A stretch of 64,000 nucleotides of DNA from Acanthochromis polyacanthus (taxonomy: Eukaryota > Chordata > Actinopteri > Pomacentridae), in the NCBI RefSeq assembly GCF_021347895.1, contig NC_067118.1:37871755-37935754 (forward strand), written 5' to 3'. The notes under the pieces were generated by a model. That model was not told the DNA's origin, ran no database searches, and saw only the letters and a program-made list of their open reading frames with translations. Numbering within the stretch: the stretch's first letter is position 1; each line of letters opens with the position of its first letter. Positions 51,294 through 64,000 of the stretch are shown one piece after another. Made by a program: the position numbers and the translations under genes.

Positions 51294-51486
51294 AATCTGA
51301 GGTCAGGGGACAGGATATGAGCATTACCCCACCCTGTGTGTGCGCTGCCAAAATCGTCTCAGTGTGTCTGTCTAGAGAAAGAGGAATGTGCTGATTGGAA
51401 AACACCGCACTAGCAGAGAGGGCCAACTGGCCAGGAGGACTCAGTCATTGGTCAAAAAGTCCCCCGAGGTGCAGGAAGCTAATGTA

Positions 51487-51487
<1 letters not shown>

Positions 51488-51577
<90 letters not shown>
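51488..51577 (+). repeat. TG microsatellite, about 45 units
   Basis: Nearly uninterrupted TG run of 90 bases. It produces a spurious Cys-Val repeat ORF. The length is likely to vary between individuals. Confidence 0.95.
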
Positions 51578-51579
<2 letters not shown>

Positions 51580-51751
51580 AGCTGGTGCAGGTTAAAGGGT
51601 GCTACAGTACACAGAGGAATGAATGCTGAGGGAGCAGAGTGGCATGTTAAGCCTCCTCTGTGAGATGTGTGTCAGTATGTCAAACCAGGACTGTGTGTTT
51701 TTGTCCTCAGAAATGCCGAATGTACTTAAAATACTGTGATCAAGGCAGAGT

Positions 51752-52595
51752 AAGAGCTGCAACAACTGGCTGTTCTGTTACATGAATCTTCAACATCAAC
51801 ATTGTTATGACAAAATTAAACTTTTGCACCATAAACACTAGACATTCCATGTTTTTTTCTGAATATGTACTTTTTGCACTGTTCTTGTACTTTCAATGTC
51901 TGTCTGCCTCAGTGAATATGTATGAGTAGATGTGGCTGACAGATGCATTTGAACGAGGGTATACTGTAACCAGATTAACCACAGCAATAAAAAAAATGCT
52001 TGAATTTCATTACACTGATAACATATTTAACCCTCCTGTTGTCCTCGAGTCATTCTGACTACAAAGAAAATCTTTTGCCATTGTATATTTTTATGTAAAC
52101 AAGATCTATTTGGACTTAAACTCCAGAATGAATGGAACAATTAGTGGTAATGGGTTGGACTGAAGTCAGACTAAAGGTGTAACACAGTTTTATAGACAGT
52201 TTATACTACATGCTTTAAGTAACAGTCAATCCCAGTGGGGTCATTTTGATCCCAGAAAAAAAAAGGTGTATGGCAACTGAGAGGACATTACGAGGGTAAT
52301 GCTACATATGACAAAGCCTTTGAATCCGTTTGATGATTGATTAACAGACTGAGTATTGATTTTAGGAAAAATAGTCAAAATTTCCTGATTCCAGCTTCTT
52401 AAATGTGAATATAGAATGATTTCTGTGCTCCACTATGACAGTAAACTTAAAGCCTCTAGTTTATAGGACATCATCCTTGGTTTAGGGCAACACTGACGGA
52501 CATTTTTCAAGTGACTCATTAATTGTGAAAATAATCAACACTTTTATAACACTATTTGATAATGGAAACAAACAGTAGTTGCAGCCCTAGTTAGA
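51752..52595. mobile_element. Possible hAT-like element containing a nested MITE
   Basis: Left AGAGCTGCAACAACTGGCTG and right end, on the minus strand, AGGGCTGCAACTACTGTTTG are similar inverted ends, and the pattern GGGCTGCAACTA is common in fish hAT MITEs. No clear duplication. Confidence 0.35.
52031..52296. mobile_element. TTAA-target MITE (piggyBac or Kolobok-like)
   Basis: Left end CCCTCCTGTTGTCCTCGAGT, right end on the minus strand CCCTCGTAATGTCCTCTCAG. Flanked by TTAA on the left (52027-52030) and TAA on the right. Contains no gene. Related to the decayed copy at 2498-3003. Confidence 0.7.
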
Positions 52596-52810
52596 CATAA
52601 CTGAGTATGAATCTCTGTTATAAAGCAATCAACGTAATCCTTGATGAACACCACAGCTGTAGATGCCCACGTAGCACCAACGACACTGAACACCTCATTG
52701 CCTTTAGAACCCAGACTGGGGAGAGGGTTGGCTGACATGGAGATGTCTGGTGACATGGAAGAAGATGATTCTGGTGACTATGACATGTCTGGAGCTGAGA
52801 TGAATGCTAG

Positions 52811-53077
52811 ATGAATGCCTTATCTTATGAACCCAGACTGCTGAGAGGGCTGGATGACCTGTTGGCATCTGATGACCCAGAGGACATGGAGGAAGATGAG
52901 GATGATTCTGAAGAGGACTATGATTCTGAGGAGGATGATGACACCTCTTCACCATTACTCCCTAGATTGGTGAGAGGGATGGAGGAGCATGAGGATTTGT
53001 CATCCAGGCCCAACGCTCTTAACTTCTCGCAGCTAATTTATGACACGATGGGCGTGATCCTCTCACTCTTCCTTTAA
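52811..53077 (+). CDS. Unrecognised acidic-repeat ORF in dip2b intron 1 (uncertain gene)
   Basis: The frame gives 88 residues starting MNALSYEPRLLRGLDDLLAS, then DDPEDMEEDEDDSEEDYDSE, then PRLVRGMEEHEDLSSRPNAL and FSQLIYDTMGVILSLFL. A related frame just upstream (about 52710-52814) gives PRLGRGLADMEMSGDMEEDD and ends at a stop, so three degenerate units of the form PRL-RG followed by an acidic run occur in a row, with a frame change between units one and two. I know no family with this pattern. It could be a decayed fragment of a secreted acidic protein, part of an intronic transcript, or chance. It is antisense to dip2b. Confidence 0.25.
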   Translation: MNALSYEPRLLRGLDDLLASDDPEDMEEDEDDSEEDYDSEEDDDTSSPLLPRLVRGMEEHEDLSSRPNALNFSQLIYDTMGVILSLFL

Positions 53078-53423
53078 ACTGCTGCTGCAGACCTCTGACC
53101 TCAGGAAAAGTCATACAGAGGAATGATCCTCTCAGAGCTGACAGTGCTGGGTCACAGAGGGGATAAACACACAAACAGCATTCCCAGTTACACCAATAAT
53201 TACAGCGAGCTAAAACACATTCCGATATTAAGGGTTTTGCAGTTGAAGTTGTGCATCCAGGCATTACTGACCACTCTGGCTTTAATCTGCGCTGGCATTC
53301 TCTGCTATGATCCAGTACATTAGAGGCTTTTGTGTTTGTGCAGCTTGATACACTTTATCTGTCTGCTGTGCATCCGTCCATACACAGCTTCAGCACTGAA
53401 GCCATCAAGTAGAGAACTGAAAT

Positions 53424-54437
53424 TAGGCTTGGGCGGTATTACGGTAATACCGTATACAGCCAGTGTTTAAAAATAGCAGCGGTATCAGTTCCAATACCGT
53501 CATGAAAAAAATGCAATGCACTTACACAGGAGATAAGTGTTATGAGAGCGTGTGGCTCCGTTATGAGAGAGGGAGAGAGAGCAGCGTGTGTGTGAGAGGG
53601 GGAGAGCAAGATGTCCGAGCGACCCTGAATGCAGCGCGAGTGAGGAAGACGACAGTCGGTTCAGGGAGGAAGAGAGAAGAGGTGTGTAACTGCTGGGTTA
53701 GCGCGACTGTATGGTTCAGCCGCTGTTAATTTACAATAAAGGCTGCAGTATTCTTCAATAAGGCCGGGCTCCTGTGTCTTTGTCTCTACGACTGCTGAGG
53801 AAGTGAAGGGGGTTAACCCCAAAGTAACAACAGTAACTTCGGCCCTGGAGAACTGTCCTCCCTTGGGCTTCCTGACCACGGTTGGGAGCTGAGCAGGAAA
53901 GGTTAACATAAGGATTAAATATTAAATAAAAGTCATTTAATGCCTAAAATTGATTCTATGTCCAGTAGCACTTGTGTGGTTGAATTTTCAGTTTTACTTA
54001 AACAGTTATGTTTTAGCCTACTTTTGGAAACTTTCCATAAAGTCTATGAACGTGACGTCGTCACGTGACAGCGTGAAGGAGAGAGGGGGGAAAATGGCAG
54101 ATCCCGCACGGAGTGACTTGGTGTCAAAAAAAAAAAAAAAACACAACTTCTGCAGTTTGGGAGTATTTCGGGTTCCAGGCAAACGAGAAAGGAGAGCCGG
54201 TAAATACTGATGAAGCAATTTGTAAATTCTGCAATCAAAAGGTGATCACGAGAGATGGAAACGCCTCTAACCTAAGGACACATCTCTGAATCAACCACCC
54301 ACTCATTGCTGCCAGTATTCAATTTCCAAACGTGAAGGCACAAGCCAGTAACAGTAATAGTCACGGTGATACCGTATACCCCGGTAAAATGTGAAGCAAG
54401 TTTGACGGTATCAAAATTTGGATACCGCCCAAGCCTA
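53424..54437 (+). mobile_element. hAT transposon remnant
   Basis: Left end TAGGCTTGGGCGGTATTACG and right end, on the minus strand, TAGGCTTGGGCGGTATCCAA are terminal inverted repeats. Flanks ACTGAAAT (53416-53423) and ATTCAAAT (54438-54445) agree at 6 of 8 positions, compatible with an old 8-base duplication. Internal palindromes such as GGTAATACCGTAT sit beside both ends. It contains a BED-finger remnant. Confidence 0.75.
54100..54300 (+). pseudogene. BED-type zinc finger remnant of a hAT transposase
   Basis: Reads in one frame SVWEYFGFQANEKGEPVNT, then CKFCNQKVITRDGNASNLRT, HL and, after a stop codon, INHP. The aromatic lead-in, C-x2-C, SNL-x-T-H and following H are the pattern of BED fingers at the N-terminus of ZBED-like hAT transposases. 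An in-frame TGA replaces a residue within the finger and the rest of the transposase is absent. Confidence 0.75.
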
Positions 54438-54445
54438 ATTCAAAT

Positions 54446-56345
54446 CCTCACGTCATGTCGTAATTTTAACCAACAGCTTTCATGTTGTGTGCGCCAAATA
54501 AATCCAAACTTTTTCCAGCTGCTGAAAAAGTGAAAACAGTCAAGTAGTGCATCTGCAATGATTTCTGATGTGGAAGTCTCGTCTAGTGCCCTTCGGTCAT
54601 CTCTGCAGAGTAAAACAATGAAACGTGAACATTAGCGAGGGTTTCCCTGGCTGACACTGGGCCTTTGGGGGTGATTATGTACCTCAGTAGCGTCATCAAA
54701 CTGTGCAGAGTGAAGGCTAATGAGTCTGTGTTACCTTATTTGACAGAAATGTATGTATTTTTTCAATATTTCTGACCATTTCATAGACAGAAGCGTGTAT
54801 TACACTTTGGTAAAGGACACCCAAATAACAGAAAATGTTAAAGAACTATCAATACGTGTAATGTCTTTGCAAGAAAATTCCAGATAAGATACATTTCATA
54901 CAGGTTTAGCCGATCCAAGAAAAACACAATCAGGAGCTGTTCTGATGCCAAAGCATAGCACAAAGTATTCATGTCTTCACATTTGTTTCAGTGGGATTTT
55001 CCAAACAGTTGAAATGGAGAATCATCTGACTAACTGTAGCTGATACACTTAAAACTTTGTTTCTTGGGTTACTATCAACAATACACTGAATATGTGGCTT
55101 TGTCAAACAAACCGTAAGAGGAACACTAATACCACAACAAGGGTGACTAAATGATGAGTAATCAACAGTGGTATGAGAGCAGCACACAGCCAGACCATTG
55201 GAAGGAAGGCTGAGGTTACAGGAGTACACTGTGTGGGGGAAATATACAATAACACAGAAATGAACAGGGACAGATCCTCATCAGAAACATAAAACATGCA
55301 AGCCTCCTCATTTAGCAATGGGTGAAATATTACTGGAAGCAGTATCCACAAACGGCACCTTTTGTTCGACTTTTCCTTAAAGCTAAAGCAAATTCAGCGT
55401 TTCCTCAACTTTTTTTCCCTCAATCTGCTGCCAATTTTTGTACTACGACGTTCTTTACGGATATTAGCTGAGTTGTAAAAAACTGAGAGGCTTAGAGAAG
55501 CACTTGTTACTGCCAAAGTTTTCCATCTGTCTTGTAGTCACAGCACATTTTCTCAAATAAAAAAAACACCAAAGCTGAACTTGCGCAAAAGCCCTCAAAG
55601 ATTAGCTAAGAACTGATGGTCGCAGACAGACAGAAGAGAGCGAGAGAGAACACAGAAACAATCAGTTCAGCATCCGCAGAGCGAAGCAGAGTGCAGAAGG
55701 TTTAGATTTGTGTTGTGTGTATGTTGTAAGGCGGGGGCACTGAAGGGCTTAAGGATCAGCTGATTAGTCCTCCAGCACTCACATGTTCACGTTAAATGAA
55801 CAAAAGGCACCGAGTCAGTTCTTTTTTTTTGTACTTCTCTGTTCAGGATGTTGCAACTGGAGCTGTCACAATCATGGCATTCTTGCTGACAAATAACTGC
55901 AATTAACCCATTTAACTGTCTTTTGAATTTCATTTTACATCTTTATTAGTTTTAGATTAGTGGCATCATCACCTTTGACTGCCTCCTCAGACTATTCTAA
56001 TTCGGCTTCAAATGAAATGTGTCCTTGATGTCGATGTTAACAGAGGCTCACCGAAATGTAATCAATAGAATATTAGAAGTTGAGTGCCTTGAGACAAACG
56101 GCTGGTGTCATTAAACCAAAGCAGAAGTAGGGGGAAACAAACAGTAAAAATGCTGAAGAAACGGTGATTAAAACATTTTTCTGTTCGTGTCATCCTGCTG
56201 TCTTGACACCGGTGAAAGAAAATGAAGCTCACAATTGAGGAAATGAGGACAGCCTGTTAAAATAACTGCAATCCAGTGATAATGTAATAACTGTAACGGG
56301 ATTAGTTTCAATGATTCAGTATCAAGTCATCAAATATGTTTTTAT
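54446..56345 (-). other. dip2b: dip2b intron 1, middle part
   Basis: Intronic sequence; no exon, RNA gene or clear repeat seen. Confidence 0.6.
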
Positions 56346-56510
56346 GTGGATGCCCAGATAGCTCAACTGGTTGAGCGGGCGACCTATAAACTGGGGCTGT
56401 AGTCCCCATTGCAGCTGCCTGGGTTCGATTTCAGCTCATGGCCCTTAACTGCAGGTCTTCCCTCCATTCTTCTCCCTAACTCTCAACTAAACCTGCCAAA
56501 TAAAGCCAAA
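56346..56510 (+). mobile_element. tRNA-derived SINE
   Basis: A tRNA-like head carries an A box (TAGCTCAACTGG) and a B box (GGGTTCGATTT). It is followed by the family body GCCCTTAACTGCAGGTCTTC and a short tail AAATAAAGCCAAAAAATACA. This is a common teleost SINE; its head cannot form a proper tRNA cloverleaf. Confidence 0.8.
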
Positions 56511-59500
56511 AAATACATGTATGTATATATAAATCTATGTTTTTATGTTATTTTATGCTGCAGCTGCAAACAAAATGCATTAACACTACGTACTATATGT
56601 ATAGTGTGTTTGTATGTAGCGTCCTACAATGCATTAAGACCCTTCCCTACTTACACATTTAGCCCCCCAACTGAGAGAGCGCTGTAATTACAGCAGGCAG
56701 ATTAGCAAGCGACACCATTGTCGCCCACAACTTCCTCTTGCCTGTATGGGTTTCTCACCCTTCATGTACACAGAAACCTACAAGTGACAAGTGTCTTACA
56801 GACTCATATCTGTACATAAAGACACACACATTACAACCACAATTAACTGTCTAGATGGCACAGGTAGCTGTATAAACCCTCTCTTTCACACTGTGAAAAT
56901 CACCCAGTGTTTCATTTTAGGCTCAACCTAATCTCTAATCTGAGATTACATCTAACCTAACAGATTATATTTGTCCGTCTGGACATTTGCGTGGACTTGT
57001 TCAAAGCATAGATGACAAAAACGTCTGAACTGAGGCTAGCATCCAACCCTACAGTGTTGGACATGCTTGCAGCACAGCAAAGTAATGGCGGGGCTTCTAG
57101 CTTGTGATGCTGGTTCCATTTGTACAAAGGTGTCTTTGTTTATCAGTGGTTTACAGTCTGTGGCAAATGCGATGCTAACATACAACACTATCACTACCGT
57201 ACATCACAAGAAATAGATGCAAACACAAAAAACAAAAAGCTATTCTGTAAAGGGTCATGGTGAGCAAGTGACAGGGACAAGAAGCACAGCATAACCACCA
57301 AGAAAAGCCCCCACACAAACAGCCCCAGTATGCACATTTACATGTAAATACACATAAACACAGGGGCTGAGAGAGGAGGAACTAACGTCACCCACAAGAT
57401 CTTATTTATAGAGACTCTGAGCAGAAACACAAAAACAATGGACAGACTGTGCTGAGAACATGGGTAAATAGCAGTTGGCAGGAAATGCAAATGAATGAGT
57501 CTGACACCAAGGCCTTTTAATGGCACCTGGTCATTAGTCAAAGCAGATCTAAGAATCTTACTTTCATTCCACATGCTCAAAAAAAAAAAAAAAGGACGCA
57601 GTGAGACGAGAAAAGCAGTCCAGTAGAATGAGATTCATCTCATTCATTTAATACTGTCGACTAGAGCTGGCACAATCAGTCAATTACACGCCACAAGAAG
57701 AAGGAGCAACTATTTTAATAACTGGGTTTTCATTTAGTTTCAAGAAAATGTCAAACATCTCTTTGTCCAGGTTGTAAAACAGCAATGATTTAGTGCTTTT
57801 CATTGCTCAGAGTGGCAAATTAAATATCCTGAGGCGTTGAAGTATTACAGACTACTACAGATTATGGGATCTGATTTTCAGCATCTTTTTTGTATTATTG
57901 TTAACGTTGCATTTTTGTAATCAATTCCCGTTAACATAACTTATTTTCAAAATTCGCTGCTATGGCTTTGATGCAGCTGCCTCTATCTGTAATCACCAGT
58001 CACAAACAGCACTATCTGACTGCTATCATGACTAATAATCTCACTTTTCTACTGGAATGCACTTTGGCTCGTTGTCTGTTACTTTAAATTTGCTGTACAA
58101 ATACCACTGGCTTGACTCAATATTGGGTATCAGCCTCCTTGGTAAGTGGTTTCGGTATTTACCTGAAAAAACATATCAGCCTTAGGCTTTACGAACTTAC
58201 AATGGACTTTTTTTTTTACAATTTTAGACAGATTAGGGAGGAAATAATTAAAAGATGAAGACACTAAAAATAAAATTTGCAAAAATGTGTTGATAACTAA
58301 AAATATCTCAAATAATAGCCTGATTACTACTTGTAATTACAATACTTTCTAGATTTTTTTCTCATCCTCATTTTTTCTATTTAGCGATTGTGAAACATGA
58401 ATATAAATAATAAGCCTTATGGTTCTTTTTTGACATTTTTCATTCTATATGAAGTTGGTTAAGGTTCCTTAACCAATAATCACCCACACCCTTTGGACTG
58501 TTTAGATTTAGAAGTTTGCATGTGATTTTTTCTCGTCATATCAGCAGTTGAATCACAGCTTGTAGGTCTCAGCACCGATCAGTTCTCACTCTGGGGGTAT
58601 TTTGCTCATATCTGGACAGTGATTCAAACATTTGGACGTACACCTCCCTCCTCCAGGACTAATATTTTCCACTCCAAAAGCAGGCCTGCAATTCCTCTGG
58701 GATTCAGCGAGCCCATGTGGGGGTTTTCAGGCAGACAGGGAGGATGAAGCGATCTCTGGATGGCTGGAGAAATCTGCCGGCCAGCTGACAAAACCGCTGG
58801 GGGAGTGTAATGTCTCCTGACAGAATCTCAATTGGAGATTAGATCCGGTTTTCCTTCGGCGGAACCAGCAGGCCTTGACAGCGAACTGCCCTGTTCAATC
58901 AGGACTGAGTTGGGGTGTTCGAAATATGGTTAAATATCGTTTATCATTGTTATCCTATATAAGATTCTTCTGCACGAGATTCCAGTGATGAATGATAGAG
59001 GAAATAAGAACTAATTTTCCAGTTTATTAAAACTGAGGCAAACGTAATGCATTCTAATCCAAAGTACCTTAATAGGAATGCCCAATCAAACTACATGTAT
59101 AAACAAATAAGATTAAAGATGTCTAACTAAAGCCTTGCTGCATGTAGAGATGGAAAATATGATTAATTCTGTCAAGAAAATTAAAACTAATGCAATATTT
59201 ACTTTCAAAACTCCATAAAACCTCATTTCAAAGGAATGTTTGGGATACGATTTGGGGCAGTTTCTAGTGGCAGTGAGATTTTTCACAGAAATACTCCAAT
59301 AAATGATGACATTACCAGCAGTGACAGCCCTGGATGATTTCCTATTACCATTCAAATGTACAGTAGGTCACGCAAGTTGACAAGACAACCTGACATGAGC
59401 AGATACCGTGAAACATACTGATAATAAAAATGTTTTTGTGGCGTATAAAGATTGGTACGTACATCACACAGTGGGTATCACCACCACTATCTGGAACGTG

Positions 59501-62500
59501 TAATCTTACTGTGAATATGAATGCACATCAGTGTGTTTGTAGGCTGAATGTGAGGCGCTCACACGTTCCCTCATCTGTAGAGCCTTCCAAACACAATACC
59601 TAAGAAACACGTGTATACATATGAACACACACACCCACGCACACACAAACGTGCTGGCCAGTTCAACCCTGCCTGAGTCAAGCACCTAATCGCTTCATGA
59701 AATCAGACCTTCCTGTAGGAACAAAAACACTTAAACTCAATTGTCCAGATAAAAATTTTGACAGGTTCTACTATGAAGTGGACACCACAATCCTTCTCGT
59801 CAGCTGAGACACAATCAGACCGACCGGTTGGCATCCTGAAAGATATTTTTGCCGAAGAAATAAAACTAATGTTGCCTCCAAGCTTTTAAAGCATTCACAT
59901 TCTGTTTGAGTGCAGAGGGACTATTATAGCTCTGCTTCCTCCATTACTTCTATTACATTGTACATTTTATATTGGCAGATCCAGCACTCTTAAGCCAGCT
60001 GTGTGAGTACAGTGGAGTTGTGAGCTGGGGATTGCTACAGCACTAAAAGCTCATTTATACCTTTGTCTGTATGAGAAAGCCACAGTGATGAGGGGAGCAC
60101 ATTTTCCTTTTTGTTCTCCATAAGCCAGGCCGGTTCACTGAATACAGACTCAGTTTATCTTTGACTTTTGACACTCCCTGCTCACTTACGCTGCTGTTAA
60201 TATCCTTTCACATACTAATTTAGGTCACTATGCCTCCCCGGAGACAATGACGGGCAGGCTGTACAATCTTGGCAAAGACAAGCCGTTGTGGAGATAAATT
60301 CGGGGCATATTACTTCATCAAAGAGATAAGACTGGTGAAGCACTGATAGAGTCGATTGCAGAGTCAGAAAACTGACGTCAGATAAGCACAAGTGGGTTGT
60401 GTGTTAAAGGGTTTTTCCTGCACAGAGGAATTTCTGGCATCCTCCAAGTTTCAGCCAGTGGCAAAAAAAAAAAAAAAAAAAATACAATTATAAGAACAAA
60501 AAACAGAGAAAAACATTTTTTCAACAAAACTGGGCAAAATGATAAAAAGCGAGATTCAAAATTTTAAAAATATATATTTACTCAACTTACAGGATTTTCA
60601 TATAGACGGCAGGAATGTGCATAGATGTTGATCAAATATAGTAACACAGACTCATTGCCAGGAGAAACCATATGTTAGTAAGCAGTAATGCTGACTCAAA
60701 ATGCCCTATAACTGCAATAGGTGTGTGTTTGTAGCATTAGTTGCATAGATGAATGAGACCACCTGGAGCAAGAGGCCAAATCCCAGATTAATTTCTGGTC
60801 AGATTAGTTTTTTATGCTGCCATGAACTGTATCCTCTACAGTCGAGATTATCTGTCACCTAGAGCTAATGGACGACTGAATAATTACCTGCAAATGTTAT
60901 TGAACAGAGGCTATCGCACCATTATTATCCTTTATTAATAAACTCTTTCAACAGCAGACACTCGGGCATGTCACTAAGCGTAATGAATGAGATGAATTAC
61001 ACTCGGGTTTTAACGGCTGCATTTAATGTACAAAGGATGTCACTGTTACTGTGGATGCTGGCTCACTAAATGGCAAACTGAGACAAAGAGACTGAAATAT
61101 CATTAATGTTAGTGATTAAGCCTGATGTGATAGGTCAAAATGCGTGACATAGATAAGAAGATGGCTACTACTATCATGTTTTTATATGAAGTAGCCAGAA
61201 CCAGGAAGTGGGTAGGTGAGGTTGGTTTCATGTGAAGACGAAAGTAAACAGCTGATTTTAATCTAAGGTGGCCCACAAGAGCAAAATGCGAAAAAAAAAA
61301 GAAATCATTAGAAAATCTCTGCTGCATGTCATTTGTTTAATCGTGACACAATCCTTAACTGTAAAAATCTAGCTGTAATTTTAAATACAGTTTCCAGCTG
61401 TAAGTATTTCTTGGCAAATAGTGGGCCAGACACTATTACTTCTAGCAGAGAAACAGCAGAAACTCCAGGAAGTCAGGTTTGCCGTGTTTCCTCTAGTCTT
61501 CACATTAAGCTAATTCACCCATAAGATCCAACTTCATATGTCATGCTTTGTCTTAAAAACATATAAGACTAGACACCAAACATAAAAAGTTAGGCAGAGA
61601 ATTATCAAGAGAATCTTGTGTGGCAACATCTACAGTATGTTTCACTTTCTGCCATTTTGCAGGGAACACTGTGTCATGTCACAGTAGCAAAAGCACATTT
61701 ACAAACAATAAAATGAAGGCTGGCTGAATTCCATCAAGCTGCTTCGGTCTCAGAGCACTAGTGTTGTGGGTGCTGGTTCTCTGTCATGCTGTTTTGGCTT
61801 AGCGAGACACTTCAATCACACTGATACAACATTAATATTATGAGTATCACCTCATAAAAACCTGCTCCACGGTATAAATTGATCTGTGTGAGTTCTTGTG
61901 TCACCTTCGCCACCGGCCAATTTATTTCAACCATGAAGAGAATGTAATCAGGTCAGTAGCTTGACTCTGACTTAATTCAGTGCTCTGTGAAGAAGAGAAA
62001 AACCGAGAAGGAGCGTATTTAGACAGAGTCATCCTGGCTAGCAGACTGCATGACAGACTAATGCTTCAGCATTGCTGGGTAACACAGTGTATTGAGCAGT
62101 GAAAGTGAATAAGAGGTCTCGGGTTTCACTGCAGCAGTGTTGTAGCTGAGAGATACGGGGGTCGCAAGTGCAGGGCTGGAGTTTCACTGGGGTTTGTACA
62201 TTAACTGAAGTGTCATCTGTGTGTTTTCTATTGTCCCAGCACAAACATGTAGTGAGTGACTACACAAGAGAATATAGTGAAAAAATGTGTCACATATACT
62301 GAGCTTAGCTTTGCAGTGTTTTCCCCATGATGCTACCATCTCTAGATCATCTACATCTATGCTGCTTCTTGGCTGTGCCTTATTGTTCCTGGGTTAAAGG
62401 AGGGCATTAATGTAGATGGAGTAATGTTAGCCAGGCAGCTGGTTCATTAAATCAATATTATGAGCTCATAACAAGTCATGAGCAGCCTCTGAAAAACACT

Positions 62501-64000
62501 TGCATTCTGGGTGTTGAGTCTACAGCGGACACTCAAACCACAGACCTTATTGCCTACGTTCCGCTCTCTGGACAGCTCACGGTCGTGACCTCACACCACC
62601 CACCACTGGCAATCATTAAACAGCCTGTCATCACGAGAGAAATCTATTGCGGTTCTAAAAGTGACGACTCTGGATCTGCGGAGACGCTCAACAAGGTGCA
62701 ACATTAAAGGAAAGCGCAAATGAGAAAAGCCACTGTAGTGAAAAACAGGTTGTAGAAATGCCTGTCATGATCTTAAATCCACAAACAAATCATTTCACCT
62801 CACGTGAAGCTTAAGGTGCGAGGTCATAAGGGAGTGGCTGCGAGGCGCTGACAGCAGCAAGCCATTCATTACCGCACAGGCTGCTGAGGGATTAGATGAA
62901 AGTGCAGTAAAAGAAACCAGTATGACTCTGATACACTTAATGATATTTCAAAACTACAATCCCAGAGGTTAGTCACCAAAAACAGCTTATTTCAAAAGCC
63001 CTCTGCGAAGTGGATATATTAGAAAACATCAGTCTAACTTTGTGCTGTAAAAACTACTCTAAAACCCTGGTGAATGATTGTTGTGTTATTTTTGTAGCCT
63101 ACCAGAATAAACAATATTTCAAAATGGCTTAAAGCTGGCTCAAGATACAAATACAGGGCAAATCTAAGATAACCTAGTGAGTTTTTTTGTGGTTTTGGCA
63201 CGTTAGTATGACTGATTTTGGAAAATGTCCTCAATGCCGTAATGAAAATTTCAACATATCCATCAGTACAGATACAGTTGGTAGTTATAAGGAGGCAGAC
63301 GTGATGTTCTCCCTAGATGACACCACACATCTGGCAAAAATTCACCATCTACCTAACATGACTCAAGATGTTCATAACAACACGTGTGCACACAGTATGA
63401 GGAGAAGTTTTATTAGATATTCCTGGAATACAGCGTTAAGTCTCGCAATCACAGCCAAGTGAGTTTGATAACAGCCAGACAACTGTCATCAGTGTGTTGT
63501 CATTGGGTGTGGGTGTATGTAACACACCACACAAACATAATTCAGAGCGGGGCCCTCCTACTGATAGAAGAGTGTGAAAAATCCTGTGCGTTGATATGCT
63601 GACACTACTCACAGTGACATGTGGCATACCTTTCAAGAAACCCTCAAAGTCTCAACAGGAACATCACAAAAGGCAGTCTAACACTCAACATAACGACACA
63701 GATCACGCTTACAGGCAAACAACCAATTTTAACTCATCTCTAGGAAATGACTAAGGCTGCCAGAGCTGTAGCTGATTCAACCGTGCGTCAAACATATTAA
63801 TCTAAGGCTTCCATTGAAGTTAATCAACACGTAATATAAGGACTTGCATAGAGACCAGCACTATTGACAGGAAGGGATTAGGAGGCTGAAGCCACAGCCA
63901 TTCTACGTGTTTTCAAGGCCTTTGTTTCACCTCCTTCTCTGGGGAGTTGAATTAAAGGGGTCCAAGACTAAAAGCCGAGCTCTAGCACAATGAGCTCTGA
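56511..64000 (-). other. dip2b: dip2b intron 1, far part
   Basis: About 7.5 kb without a supported exon. It has short A-runs (57580-57594, 60463-60482), an AC-rich patch near 59625-59650 and no clear transposon ends. The ORFs here are short and match nothing known. dip2b exon 1 and its promoter should lie beyond 64000. Confidence 0.55.

Noticed and set aside
51388..51663. Cys-Val repeat protein
   Set aside because: It is the translation of a TG microsatellite.
56346..56420. tRNA gene
   Set aside because: A and B boxes are present, but the arms do not pair into a cloverleaf and a SINE body follows.
57655..57720. Start of a hAT MITE (GACTAGAGCTGGCACAATCA)
   Set aside because: Resembles hAT ends, but no matching opposite end or duplication was found.
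49260..64000. dip2b exon 1 inside the window
   Set aside because: No minus-strand sequence resembling the acidic Leu/Glu-rich DIP2 N-terminus ending LSEG with a phase-1 donor was found.

Overview
The window is vertebrate nuclear DNA, almost certainly from a ray-finned (teleost) fish. It has short coding exons with GT-AG introns, AT-rich introns and intergenic DNA, and a dense load of teleost-type repeats: Tc1, mariner, Tigger-like and hAT DNA transposons, L2-type LINE pieces and tRNA-derived SINEs. I see no prokaryotic, organellar or viral genes.

Three protein-coding genes are present. (1) The first coding exon of a voltage-gated sodium channel alpha subunit, best match scn8a (Nav1.6), lies on the minus strand at 1982-2260; the rest of the gene runs off the left edge. 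Its promoter may lie in the CpG-richer block at about 4.0-6.0 kb. (2) A trypsin-fold serine protease, probably tmprss12, lies on the plus strand in four recognisable exons (10110-14745). The catalytic His, Asp and Ser are all visible, and the last coding residues are hydrophobic. (3) dip2b (Disco-interacting protein 2 homolog B) lies on the minus strand. I could place 37 coding exons from 49259 down to the stop at 22845. Their lengths and phases add up to one open frame of 1550 whole codons. Only the first coding exon is missing, and it should lie beyond the right edge, so 49260-64000 is the large first intron. SCN8A, TMPRSS12 and DIP2B also lie together on human 12q13, which supports all three names.

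Layout: 1-6 kb, scn8a exon and upstream region; 6-10 kb, transposon-rich DNA between the divergent scn8a and tmprss12 genes; 10.1-14.8 kb, tmprss12; 14.8-19.7 kb, a repeat island with a Tc1 element nested in an L2 LINE; about 19.7-22.8 kb, probable dip2b 3' UTR; 22.8-49.3 kb, dip2b exons with transposons in the introns; 49.3-64 kb, dip2b intron 1 with a TTAA-type MITE, a hAT element carrying a BED-finger remnant, a SINE, TG microsatellites and an odd acidic-repeat reading frame.

The genes do not form a pathway: a neuronal ion channel, a secreted or membrane-tethered protease and a large adenylate-forming-domain protein sit together by ancestral synteny. I do not see a convincing new multi-gene system. 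The best second-look items are an unclassified transposon family with three copies (one containing a mariner insertion for which the other two are empty sites; one ending 30 bases from a dip2b exon; two in opposite orientation around 17 dip2b exons), a small element flanked by a perfect 9-base repeat, and the acidic-repeat ORF in dip2b intron 1.
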